DNA from: Saprospiraceae bacterium
GTDB lineage: Bacteria > Bacteroidota > Bacteroidia > Chitinophagales > Saprospiraceae
DNA length: 56,200 nt
Direction of reading: 5' to 3'
Assembly: GCA_012031785.1 (NCBI GenBank)
Contig: JAAUTG010000002.1
Location: 1-56,200, forward strand
In this document: piece after piece, positions 42,867 through 54,382 of the stretch
Layout of the letters: every line of letters begins with the position of its first letter
How positions within the stretch are numbered: the stretch's first letter is position 1
Notes under the pieces: generated by a model
The model's database searches: none
The model's input: the letters and a program-made list of their open reading frames with translations, nothing else
What the model was told of the DNA's origin: nothing
Translations under genes and position numbers: made by a program

Positions 42867-44658
42867 ATGCGTACAGAACATTTCATTTTATTCTTTGGAG
42901 TGATTTTTGTTTTTTGGAATTGTCATTCATTGCTGGCACAAGATGTAATAGGTGGAACGAATTTTACTAACGTCAAAATCACGACCAGTAATTCACAGGG
43001 TAAAGCGATTGGCGAAAGAACCATCTCCGATGCAGGTCTCCAACCTAACCTTAATGCTGCTTCCAGATTTCTAGGACAAGCTACCTTAGGGGCTGATTTA
43101 GAAACTATTACAGCTATTTCAGAAACGGGCTTTTCCGAATGGATTGATGCCCAAACCAGCTTACCCATAGCGTTTTCTTTGAAGACTTATGTGGATGAGC
43201 TAGTAGAAATTTATCGAGATTCTTTAGCTGCTAACGGGGAAGACCCTGAAGAAGCCTACGCGCGTTCAGAGTATTGGAGATTCGCTTGGTGGCAATATGT
43301 CATGAGTGCGCCAGATGTGCTGAGGAGCAGAGTCGCATTAGCACTGAGCGAGATTTTTGTCATTTCCGAAAACTCCCCCTTAGATGGTGAAACCAAAGGT
43401 TTAGCTAGCTACTACGATTTGTTACTAAAACATAGTTTTGGGAATTATCGAGACCTTTTATACGATATCTCCACGCATCCTACGATGGGAATTTACCTAA
43501 CTTTTATGAACAACTCTAAAACGGATGTAGAGGATAATCAGTTCCAGATGAAATTATGCCCGTGAAGTAATGCAGTTATTTTCCATTGGTTTATATGAAT
43601 TGAATTTAGATGGCACAAGAAAACTGGACGCTCAAGGCAATTTTATTCCCTCTTATGACAACGACGATATTGGAGAATTAGCAAAGATATTTACAGGCTT
43701 CACTTGGACAGATAGCCCTTCCTTTGGATCAGGAGCTAGAGCTGATACCAGCTACACACGCCCGATGAAAATAGATAATCGTTACCACGAACCAGGTGCC
43801 AAGTTTTTACTAAATGGCCAATATGCGCCAAATCGAAACCCTGTAAATGGTGCTGCGGATTTGGAAGATGCAATTAATAATTTATTTCAACATCCTAATG
43901 TAGGACCGTTTTTAGCTTTTCGTCTGATTCAGCGATTGGTGAAATCCAATCCTAGTCCCGCTTATGTGGCTAGGGTGGCAAGTACTTTTAACGATAATGG
44001 ACAAGGTGTGCGTGGTGATCTGAAAGCAATAGTGAAAGCCATTTTACTTGATCCAGAAGCTAGAGACTGTGCTTTGGCTGATGATGTAGTGAACGGAATG
44101 CTGCGAGAACCTATGGTGCGATACACGCAATTGGCGAGAGCATTTAACGCTGCTGCGGATAACTCCACACGTTATCAGAACCGCATGGAAAGTTTTTATG
44201 AAAAAACTCAGCAGCGACCTTTGGCATCGCCTAGCGTATTTAATTTCTTCCAACCAGAGTTTCAACCGATTGGACCGATTGCGGAGATGGATATGTTCGG
44301 ACCTGAATTTCAGATTTCCAACTCTTTGACCACTATTGGTTACGCTAATGAGGTTTACGACTGGACATTTGACGAAGATTTGATGGAGTATGGTGGCATC
44401 TATCCCTACGAGCAACGTCCGGCTGGTACAGATGTACAATTGGACTTAGATACAGAGTATGATTTAGTGCAACAAGGGAAAATAGAAGAATTGATAGAGC
44501 GTTTCAACTTGATTTTAGTACATGGTAAGATGACAGAACGCACCAAAACCATTATCAAAGATGCAGTATTAGAAGTGCCTAGCAATTTATTGGAATATAA
44601 AATGTACTTAGCGTTGTTCCTGACTATGATTTCACCCGATTACTTGATTATGCGATAA
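42867..44658 (+). CDS. DUF1800 domain secreted protein; frameshift near 43545
   Basis: AASRFLGQATLGADLETITAI...WWQYVMSAPDVLRSRVALALSEIFVIS; conserved (N)[27 protein letters not shown] restored by two 1-nt insertions. Confidence 0.88.
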
Positions 44659-44716
44659 AACAGATTTACTCATTTCGCAATTGTCAAATTAAATTCCTCA
44701 TTCTAAAAAAGAAAAA

Positions 44717-46137
44717 ATGGCACATCAACCATATTCGAGAAGACGTTTTCTAGGAGAAGCCAGTTGCGCGGCTTTAGGGTCAATGACATGATGTCTTCCC
44801 TAATGAATTTAAAATTACTCAATGCACTAGCTCAACCGCCCCTCACGACTAACAATGATTACAAAGCCTTAGTCTGTGTACTATTAGCAGGTGGTAATGA
44901 CTCGTTCAATTTACTAGTACCAACAGAAAGTGATGAATACGCTGCATACACTGCCACTCGTTCGGATTTGTCGCTATTAGAGGCACAGTTGCTACCGATT
45001 AGTCCCTTAAATACAGAAAGTAGAGGTTTTGGGATACACCCAAGTATGGCAGGTGTTCAACAACTCTTTTCACAAGGTAATCTAGCTTTTTTAGCTAATA
45101 TTGGTACTTTAATTGAGCCAATTGCTGGATATAGCGAGTATAGGTCAGGCATCAAAAAACTACCATTGGGTTTGTATTCGCATTCTGACCAGATTCAACA
45201 CTGGCAGACTTCTGTACCGCAAAGTCGAGAGGCAATAGGTTGGGGTGGTCGTTTAGCCGATATCTTAATGTCCACCAATGCTAATCAGCGTATCTCGATG
45301 AACATTTCGCTTTCTGGTCGCAACGTATTTCAAGCAGGTAACATGAGTTTGGAATATACTATCTCTAATCAAGGTAATGGTGCTGAAGGTATCACACCAG
45401 TATCAGGATATGGTAATAACGGGCTGTTGCAGCGCATTCGGGACCAAGCAGTGAATAATTTATTGGAAGACGTATATGCTAATATTTTTCAGTCCACGAT
45501 TTCTTCTTTGACAAAAGATTCCATAGATGCTCAAAAGGAATTTGCAGATGCTATTGCTCAAGTTGCGCCTTTTAACACCACTTTTTCTGAGCATTATCTT
45601 TCCAAAAATATGCAAATGGCTGCCAAAGTAATTGCGGCTAGAGAAAGACTTGGATTTTCACGCCAAACTTTTTTTATGACGTTTGGCGGTTGGGATCACC
45701 ACGACGAAGTGCTGAACAATCAATTGAACATGTTAGGTATTGTCAATAACGCCCTAAATGAATTTTATCAGGTATTAGAAGAATTAAATGTAGCTGATAA
45801 AGTTACTACTTTTACAATTTCCGACTTCGCACGAACGCTTACTTCTAATGGTAGAGGTTCTGACCATGCTTGGGGCGGGAACCAAATTGTCATGGGTGGT
45901 GCAGTACAAGGGCAACGCATACTGGGACAATATCCTGACTTGAAGTTAGATAATAATCCACTCAACATTTCTGGTAGAGGGGTAATGATTCCAACGACTT
46001 CCACAGATTCTTTTTTCGCAGAAATGGCACTTTGGTTTGGAGTATCGCCGAATGATCTAGTTAAGATTTTACCCAATATTGGTAACTTCTACACACCTGG
46101 TTCAGCTACACCGCCAATTGGATTTTTAGATATATGA
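44717..46137 (+). CDS. DUF1501 domain protein with twin-arginine-like signal; frameshift near 44775
   Basis: MAHQPYSRRRFLGEASCAALGSMT then MMSSLMNLKLLNALAQ; LVCVLLAGGNDSFNLLVPT; FTISDFARTLTSNGRGSDHAWGGNQIVMGGAVQGQRILG. Confidence 0.9.
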
Positions 46138-46149
46138 CGTTATGCTCAC

Positions 46150-46199
46150 CGACTATTGACAACCTAATATTTAGACAAATACTAAGCGGTCAATAGTCG
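46150..46199 (+). terminator. Stem-loop after the DUF1501 gene
   Basis: cgactattgac / gtcaatagtcg perfect 11-bp arms, inner tattt/aaata. Confidence 0.5.
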
Positions 46200-46310
46200 T
46201 AGCACTAAGAAAAAAGTAAAATTGAACTGTCCGAATGATTTAATTTGAATTTAGTTTTTGAGTGATGTTTTAATAGTCAATTCATTACAATAAGCAAAAA
46301 AATAACCATC

Positions 46311-48744
46311 ATGGGAAAATATCTCTACTTTATATACGCTACGTTACTTTTTAGTACGCAATACGTAGCAGCTCAAACGCCTGCCTGTTTAGGTGAACAA
46401 GGCAAAGTGCAGTGGTATTATTATGAAAATATTTCAGGAAGTGGACTAAGTTCTTTATATGCTGCTCATAGTTTTCCTCTCAGTCCGAATGGGTTTGTAG
46501 AATTAGCAAAATTACAATCTCCCAGCAATTATAACGATAACTATGGCGCACTCACGAAAGGGTTTATCAAAGCACCACTCACGGGGAAATATGTATTCAA
46601 TATGACTGGTAACCAAGAATGTACCTTTTTTTTGAGTACCACATCAAACCCATCGGATACTACAAAAATAGCGAGGGTACCAGACTTCACTAACTCCACA
46701 GAACACACTAAATATGCTGAACAGACTTCCGACACCTTAGAATTAGTAGCTGGTCAATACTACTATTTGAGTGGTACCACAAAGAAAGCACTGGTTCTGA
46801 CTTTTCAAGGGTACATTGGAAAACACCTAATACGATTACAGGCATTACTTGGGAAATTATTTCTAATGTCTATATTTTTGGCTACACCTGTGTTACGACT
46901 TGTCCTCTAAAAGGAACACCTTGCGATGACAACGACCCGAATACAGTGAACGATGTACAGGATGGTATTTGCAATTGTATTGGAACACCTTCCAATGCGG
47001 ACGCTTGTGTGGGTGAACGAGGGACTATTAAAGCCCTTTATTGGGACGATATTACTGGAAATAAAATTTACAACCTGCAATCTTCGCCCAACTATCCGCT
47101 AAAACCCAATAGAATAGAATCTCTGGATAAGTTTCAAGGACCTATTATCCATGCCAATAACTTTGGTTCAAGAGTAAGGGCAATTTTGATTGTACCTGTT
47201 ACAGGTGCTTACACGTTTAACATTACAGGCGACGACGAAACTTGGCTTTATTTTAGCCCTACGCCTAGCTTTGAAAACGCTACTGTGATTGCGCAAATTT
47301 CGAACTGGACTAATGAAACAGAGCATGACAAATATGTCGGACAAACTTCTAATACCTTTCAATTACAAGCTGGGCAACTTTGTTACCTAGAAATTAATCA
47401 TAAAGAAGGTACGGGTGGCGACCACTTTGCAGTACATTGGAAAACACCTTTTTTACCAACTACCAATGGAAAGTAATTGATGGCATTTACTTACACGCTT
47501 ACGATTGTGAAATTGCTTGTATTCCGCAAGGTACACCATGCGACGATAATGATCCACTGACTTACAACGATATATATAATACGGATTGTGCTTGCGCTGG
47601 TACACCCTGCCCCAACGGAGATTGTACTGGACTGGGTAGCGATCCAAGTTTCCCAGCTTACGACAAATGTGCGCCAACTGATAAGCACTCCAACAACCCA
47701 GAAGATGCTTGGCTATCTTGTTCGCCTTCTCCAAATCCAAATACTGCCAGAGGAACTACTCACTGGATTCAATACGACTTTGGGAATATCGTAGGTTTAA
47801 GCCAAACCCAAATTTGGAACTATAACGTGAATGATGACTTGGGTAGAGGGTTCAGAGAAGTGGCAATTGACTATTCAGAAGATGGTGTTAATTGGACACA
47901 ACTGGGTACCTATAATTGGGCGCAAGCGACAGGTTTGGACGGATATGAGGGCTTTGTAGGTCCTGACTTCGGGGGAGTAAATGCAAGATACGTTTTAATT
48001 ACGGCATTGAGTAATTGGGATGGTAGCAATTGTATGGGATTCAGTCAAATAGAATTTTCTACAGTCACCCCTGAATGTCCACAGGCGGGACAAGTGTGTA
48101 GTAGTCAAGGCGAGCCACTTGCTGTTTACAACATTAACTGCCAATGTGTGCCATTAAGTGTGCCTTTTAACGACTGTATAGCTGGTGAATTAAATTTGAA
48201 TGCCAATCCTATCACCACAGGTAATTACAGCGCAATTTTTACCATTACTTCTACGGGAACTATTCAAAATACAGCAACTGTAAATATGGTGGCAGGAGAA
48301 TCTATTACCCTTTTGCCAGGTTTTACTGCCGCAAATGGTAGCAATTTTACTGCCGTGATTATTGTTTGCGCGCCTTCTGATAATAATGCTAAAGATGCTA
48401 CACTGGCTACGCTTAACGACGAAGTACCCACTATCGGATTGCAATTGGAAGAAGCCAAGACAACCATTGCATCAGAAGTAACGGATTTAACAGTAAGTCC
48501 TTCTCCATCAGATACTTGGACGAGTATTAATTTTACCTTACCTACTAATACTAAAGTAAATTTATCGCTTTGGGATAGTGCAGGAAGATTAGTAGAAACA
48601 CTAGCGAACAACCAGTTTTTTGAGCAAGGCATCCACCAGAAAAGTTTTCCTGCCCATCGCATACCGTCTGGGATTTATTTTGTCCTACTCAAGACGGAGA
48701 CAACCATTCTGACTAAGCAATTGGTTGTGGTAGGTACTTTGTAG
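46311..48744 (+). CDS. Secreted multidomain protein: two PA14-like domains, Cys-rich linkers, F5/8 type C-like domain, 3-coathanger-stack-like segment, T9SS type A tail; two or more frameshifts
   Basis: CLGEQGKVQWYYYENI.../CVGERGTIKALYWDDI...FNITGDDETWLYFSP; GTPCDDNDPNTVNDVQDGICNCIGTP; HWIQYDFGNIVGLSQTQIWNYNVNDDLGRGFREVAIDYSEDGVNW; TVNMVAGESITLLPGFTAANGSNFTAVI; LTVSPSPSDTWTSINFTLP...PSGIYFVLLKTETTILTKQLVVVG. Confidence 0.8.
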
Positions 48745-48753
48745 TACGAGGTA

Positions 48754-48786
48754 GAATAGAGACTTTGTATTGCAAAGTCTCTATTC
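48754..48786 (+). terminator. Rho-independent terminator
   Basis: gaatagagactttg tattg caaagtctctattc, 14-bp perfect stem, 5-nt loop, followed by ccgttttgtttatttatt. Confidence 0.8.
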
Positions 48787-48823
48787 CCGTTTTGTTTATT
48801 TATTCAGTTTTAATTATTTAATA

Positions 48824-50167
48824 ATGAAAGCGAACACATATATCATTCTAATTATGCTGCTTTTTTTGGTTACCGGAAAAGCACTTGCCCAACCCGATTG
48901 TGCAGGTCCACAAGGTAGCGTGAAGTGGTACGCTTGGGTAGGCGTGAGCGGTAATAACTTTTCTGCGCTGACCAACTTGCATCAATTTCCTAAGAGTTCA
49001 GACAGCGGTTAGGGTATTAACTCGTTTGGAATCACCTTACAATTTTGCCGAAAACTTTGGCTCTATGATTAAGGGGTACATTCAAGCACCAGCCACTGGG
49101 AGCTATCTTTTAATATTACAGGGGACGACCAAAGTACCTTCTTTCTCAGCACCTCCGAAAATCCTTTGGATACTAATCGAGTTGCTTTTGTACCCGGTTA
49201 TTCTAGTTCCGCTCAATATACTAAATATCCTGAACAGACTTCCGATACTTTGCAGTTGGTGGCAGGGCAATATTATTACTTTGAGGTGCAGCACAAAGAA
49301 GGTGTTATAGGGGATTTTGTGCGCGTACAATGGAAAACGCCAAGTACAATAAGCACCGCAACTTGGACGATTATACCAGGCAGTAATCTTTACAATTATG
49401 ATTGTTTTGAAACCTGCCCAAAAAAGGGAACACCATGTAACGATAATAATCCTAATACCATTGAAGATATGGAAGATGGCATTTGTAACTGCCTAGGTAC
49501 GCCTGCCAGTACAAACGATTGCTTAGGGAGCAGAGGAAGTATTGAAGTCTTTTATTGGGATTCCATTCCTGGTATTGGTATTCATAACTTACATCAACAC
49601 CCAAAATATCCTTTATCTCCAAATCGTAAAGAAATTGTAACACAATTTAAAGGACCAACCATTTCTAATCAAGTAAACTATTACGGTTCGAGGACGAGAG
49701 CAGTTTTATTAATTCCTGCCACAGGAGAATATACCTTTAATGTTACAGGGGATGATGAAACTTGGTTGTATTTTTATCCAGGGATATCTTTTGACAGTGC
49801 TACGGTAATCGCTCAAGTGCCTAGCAACACAGGAATTACGCAATTCAATAAATTTATTGGTCAGCAATCCAAAACTTACAATTTAAAGAAGGGTCAACTT
49901 TGCTACATAGAAATCAATCATAAAGATAATGAAGGTACTGATTATTTCAATGTCTATTGGAAAAGTTCTATTTACGGAACAGACGATTGGAAACTCATAG
50001 ATGGAATTTATTTGTATCGCTACGCTTGTGAAGTGCCTTGTATTCCAGAAGGTACGCCTTGCAATGATGGCAACGCCAGCACTCACAGTGATGCCTATGA
50101 TGCTAATTGTAACTGCGTAGGTGTTCCTTGTCCAAATGGCGTTTGTGGAGAAGCGTCAAAAGGTTAG
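48824..50167 (+). CDS. Paralogue of the preceding PA14 protein, truncated after the second Cys linker (no sorting tail); one or more frameshifts
   Basis: MKANTYIILIMLLFLVTGKALAQPDCAGPQGSVKWYAW; DCLGSRGSIEVFYWDSIPGIGIHNL...FNVTGDDETWLYFYP; ends CNCVGVPCPNGVCGEASKG*. Confidence 0.75.
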
Positions 50168-50179
50168 TAAAATAGTAAT

Positions 50180-50231
50180 GTTACGCAATTCGCTACTTGT
50201 TTTCAAAAAGGCGGATAGCCTATTGCGTAAC
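50180..50231. repeat. Dispersed imperfect palindrome, copy D
   Basis: gttacgcaattcgctact / gatagcctattgcgtaac, about 15-16 of 18 positions paired. Confidence 0.55.
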
Positions 50232-50254
50232 ACTCTAGTTTGATGTCCATTAAA

Positions 50255-51265
50255 CTAACCGCCTTGTAGTGCAGTTAGGCGTTCCTTAGCAGCTTCATAA
50301 TCTGGAGACATGCGAAGGGCTTGTTCATAATCCAGTTTGGCAGCATCAGAGTTACCCAATAGCTCATTGGTATAGCCACGATAGTAGTAAGCGCGGATGT
50401 GGGTAGGTGAAAATTGGATAGCTAAATTAAATTGCTGGTACGCCTCGCTCAGTTTCTCCAAATCCAGATAAAGTAAACCAGCATTGTAATAAGCCTCTTC
50501 GTATTGAGGGTCAATCAAATTAATACTTCTGTAAATAGCGATAGCTCCTTCCAAATCGTTAAGTGTGTTAGTTAAATAATAAGCTTTCGCATGATTAGCC
50601 TCAACACTATTTGGTGCAATTTTAACTGCATTATTAAAATACTGCAACGCCAAAGGGTCTTTCCTAGTAGCATACAATTGTCCTAATTGTAACCATCCTT
50701 CTATCAGTTGCGCGTCCATATCCACAGCTTCTTGAAAACTATTAATCGCCCTTATCGTATCCCCCATTTCCTTCAAATTCATACCCATCAGAAAATACGC
50801 AGGCGGTGTTTGACGGTCTTGTCGCAAAATTTGATCTATGGTCTGCAAAGAGGCTTCATATTTGGTCAATATCATTTGGAACTCCGCCAACTTCAAAAGC
50901 GTAGGGGTGTTTTTAGGATAAAAATTAGCTGCCTTCTCTAGTGTTTCTAGCGCCAATCGAGATTTGAAATAGTCCAAATAAACATCTGCCAACAAGTGTA
51001 AATAATCCACATTCATAGAATCTATACTCAAGGCTTTATTCAAATCATTGATGGCATTATCATAGCTTTCATTTTCATAAAGTAACGCTGCCCTTGCCGC
51101 AAACAAAGTAGGATCATCGGGATTGATTTTTATGGCAGCACTTATATTGTCAATAGCAGGATTGCCGGTGGCTTCCAATGAAGTTTCGGAGGTGGACTGC
51201 TTTTCTCCACAATTCCACAGCAGACCAACCAGAACTAGCACCATGAAAAACTGTTTGTATGGCAT
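50255..51265 (-). CDS. TPR-repeat lipoprotein
   Basis: MPYKQFFMVLVLVGLLWNCGEK lipobox; many TPR units, e.g. ESYDNAINDLNKALSIDSMNVDYLHLLADVYL. Confidence 0.85.
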   Translation of the reverse strand: MPYKQFFMVLVLVGLLWNCGEKQSTSETSLEATGNPAIDNISAAIKINPDDPTLFAARAALLYENESYDNAINDLNKALSIDSMNVDYLHLLADVYLDYFKSRLALETLEKAANFYPKNTPTLLKLAEFQMILTKYEASLQTIDQILRQDRQTPPAYFLMGMNLKEMGDTIRAINSFQEAVDMDAQLIEGWLQLGQLYATRKDPLALQYFNNAVKIAPNSVEANHAKAYYLTNTLNDLEGAIAIYRSINLIDPQYEEAYYNAGLLYLDLEKLSEAYQQFNLAIQFSPTHIRAYYYRGYTNELLGNSDAAKLDYEQALRMSPDYEAAKERLTALQGG

Positions 51266-51384
51266 ATTAATTTGTTATTGCGTTGATTTGTTTGTTACAG
51301 TGACTTTAATAAAACGATTTCACAAACCAACAGTTTGACTTTTGTTTTCACTTTAGTTATTTTTCATTTTATCAACTGTTCATA

Positions 51385-52975
51385 ATGATAAAAGATTTTC
51401 TGTATCCCATATATTTTTTGTTTTTTAGTAGCATTTCCTTACAAGCACAAACTTTAGAGTGGTTCGCGCACTTGAAAAGCCCTTTTAACGCAACGCTTGA
51501 CGCTATTGAGGTACAGCCAAACCAGACACTATGGGGTGGGGGGAAGTTTTGAAGAACAACTTGACGTTCCAGGCTTTTCGTTAGCAACATTTGGTGGAAC
51601 AGACATTTTAGTCGGACAAACGGATGCACAAGGTAATTTATTACAATTGGTGTCCGGCGGAAGCAGACTAGACGACCATCTAGCAGACATCGCACAAACT
51701 ATTAATAATCAGTTAATTGTCATTGGGACATTTTGGTTAGAAGCTCAATTTGATACCCTTATCTTGACTTCAAATGGAAGCGCACAAGGTGTTTTTTTAG
51801 TCAGCTACGATGAAGCCTTGAAAGTAGAATGGGGAAAATCCATTTCTGCCAGTCGAGCAATCACAGTTGAAACCCTTGAAACAGACACCAGTGGAAATAT
51901 TTGGATGATTGGTAGTTTTTCAGGCAACTTGTTGCTTGGAGATAGCTTATTGTTCTCTACTATGCAAGAAGTCTTTATGCTGCTATGTTTTGATTCAACA
52001 GGTAAAATGATAACTGCTTTTCGAGGGAATGAATCGGTTAAAAAATATCGGAAAATCAATAGTGAGTATGACAGATGGCAGCATCGTTTTTACAGGTAAT
52101 TTTGAAGGGGATTTCATCTGGGGAAAGGATACCATCGTGACCAATACCACAGATACAGATATTTTTTAGCTGCGATGGCAAAGGACGGTACACCAATTTG
52201 GTTACGAAAAGCTGGTGGCGTATTTAAAGATGAAGTAGAAAATATAACATCAGCAGCGGGTGATCTATTTTTAACTGGTAATTTTATTGGAGTGTTAGCT
52301 ATTGAACAAGGCATACAAATTCAGTCCGTTGGATTTAACGACAATATTTTTTTATTGCGCTATCAAACAGACGGCTCACCTGTGTGGGCAAAATCTATTG
52401 GTGGCGTGGAACTGGAACACGTCAATGCTTTAACTACTAATGGAGAACAACTCCTCTTAGGTGGATATTTTCTGGACAGATTGGCGTTAAATCGAGATAC
52501 TTTAATAGGGAACATAGGTCAATTTAACGGCTTTTTGTTACAAACTGACTTGAATGGGACTCCTACTTGGGCAAAATCACTTGTCGCTACTAGTACTCTA
52601 TTGGTGTCAGATGTTGCTTTTGGTACTTCTAAGGAAATTATTGCAAGCGGCTTTTTTCAAGGCGATTGGGAAGAATTAAGAATACAAAGTCTTGCATTCA
52701 ATCCATTTCTTATCGCCTCTTCGTTCGTTAGTGCAAGCGTTTCTTCAACAGAATCTATGCCTATTAAAGTGGATTACTCGGCAGCAGAACAAAAAATCAA
52801 CATCATCACAGACTTGCTTGATTATTACATACAGATTGCAGACCGTCAAGGTAAAATTTTATCCATCCATCCTAGTCCCAAAAGTATAGATGTAAGTAAC
52901 TTACCAGCAGGTATTTATGTAGCTATCACGCTTCATAAAGGTCAAAGGTTTAGCGTTCTATTTATGACCTATTGA
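51385..52975 (+). CDS. Secreted beta-propeller (SBBP-like repeat) protein with T9SS-like C-terminus; about three frameshifts
   Basis: MIKDFLYPIYFLFFSSISLQAQTLEWFAHLKSP...; repeats GGTDILVGQTDAQGN, FDSTGKMI, YQTDGSPVWAKSIGGVELEHVNALTTNGEQLLLGGYF; end VSNLPAGIYVAITLHKGQRFSVLF. Confidence 0.65.
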
Positions 52976-53107
52976 ATTAGTAAACTTTAATTCTTGAAAA
53001 GAATCAGCGTAGTTTTTTACCCAAGATGCACAAATATTTATTTGACTATCAATCCTTTAAACGGCAACTAATTTTGTTTAAACCAATCCAAACAGCCGCC
53101 AAAGCAC

Positions 53108-53617
53108 TTAGACCAATAACTCAAAAAGGCAACAATCAGGTTCTCGCTGATAGTGAGCAGGCAATTGAGCGGTGTTAGATAATTGGTAGATACCCAAAAA
53201 ACGAAATCCTGAAGAAGTATAATGATTAATCAGTTTCACGTTGTTACCCAATGTATCTAATCTAACATAATTTTTACCTGAAGATGCAGCATAATTTTTC
53301 GCCCATCCTACAATAGCATCAATATACCTATTGCCTCGAAAATCTGGATGAGTAGCAATACGATGAATATAAATAGCATCGTTCTTATCTTTTTCTTCCC
53401 AAATGTCTTTATCCTCAAAAGTAATTGCCCAATTACAAGCAATAGTATCGTCCACAACGATTTTCCAATGACGCTGTGCTTCAATCTCGCGCATGATAAA
53501 GGATTTTTCAAAAATGGGCCAAACCACCATATTTCTTTCCGCTTGAAGGTTACGGGCTGCTTGGTACAAATTTAAAATCGCGTCCGCGTCGCTGGGTATG
53601 CAGTTCAAGATTTCCAT
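53108..53617 (-). CDS. GNAT family N-acetyltransferase
   Basis: IYIHRIATHPDFRGNRYIDAIVGWAKNYAASSGKNYVRLDTLGNNVKLINHYTSSGFRFLG. Confidence 0.85.
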   Translation of the reverse strand: MEILNCIPSDADAILNLYQAARNLQAERNMVVWPIFEKSFIMREIEAQRHWKIVVDDTIACNWAITFEDKDIWEEKDKNDAIYIHRIATHPDFRGNRYIDAIVGWAKNYAASSGKNYVRLDTLGNNVKLINHYTSSGFRFLGIYQLSNTAQLPAHYQREPDCCLFELLV

Positions 53618-53808
53618 GCTCTGTCTGATTTTGATGTTTGTCTTGAGTGGTGGCAAATGATACTAGGGACTAGCAAGTACCGCACACTCAAATGATAACT
53701 GTGATGATTCGTACAACAAAAATCAGCACATTACAGGTAATAAACAAATCCGAAACTTGCTATTTTTTACTCGTGCTCAAAAGCGATACAATCACAAAAC
53801 AGATTGTC

Positions 53809-54261
53809 CTATTGATTGATTATCCAACGCTTATTGCTAAACAAATCGCTAGAAGGCACTTTTTCTTCTAAAAAATGGATTTTGAATCGGATTTCAAAAG
53901 TTGAAGCATGGTCGTGGATAATGTATTCGCCTTCTCGTATCAATCCTTTCTTCACATCAAGTTGCCTGCATATTTCTTGGTCGAGTAGATAGCTCGTACC
54001 TACCACAAATTTGGGCTTACTAAAAAAACGGGCTATGGTTTCTTCGGACATACTACTTTTATCAAAAGCAAAAACAAGCCTATCTTCGTACTCCTTCGTA
54101 ATTTTTGCTTTCCCTTGGTATTTTTGACAATAACCACTACTCAACACTAACTTTTCCATATCTACCAGTACTTTGCAGATACCTGCACCTTGGCATTTTT
54201 TAGAAATTTCACCCAGTATAACTTGTCCTACAATAAAGCAATTCGAATCCATGCTGCTCAA
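53809..54261 (-). CDS. Hypothetical protein, ~150 aa
   Basis: Intact ORF MDSNCFIVGQVILGEISKKCQGAGICKVLVD...; no family recognised. Confidence 0.55.
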   Translation of the reverse strand: MSSMDSNCFIVGQVILGEISKKCQGAGICKVLVDMEKLVLSSGYCQKYQGKAKITKEYEDRLVFAFDKSSMSEETIARFFSKPKFVVGTSYLLDQEICRQLDVKKGLIREGEYIIHDHASTFEIRFKIHFLEEKVPSSDLFSNKRWIINQ

Positions 54262-54342
54262 CCATTTGAAATAGAATCAGTAAATCAATTGTTTAATACC
54301 CAACTTGATTAATAATAGAAGTCAACATAAGTAGGAAAAGAA

Positions 54343-54382
54343 AAGGCAGCTCTATTGGAATAATGCTCAGTAAAGCTGCCTT
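54343..54382 (-). terminator. Stem-loop upstream of the 53809-54261 ORF
   Basis: aaggcagct / agctgcctt 9-bp arms, 22-nt loop; U-rich exit on the minus strand (ttttcttttcc). Confidence 0.4.

Noticed and set aside
43962-48662. Minus-strand ORFs inside the DUF1800, DUF1501 and PA14 genes
   Set aside because: All antisense to recognised domains; no independent start context or homology.
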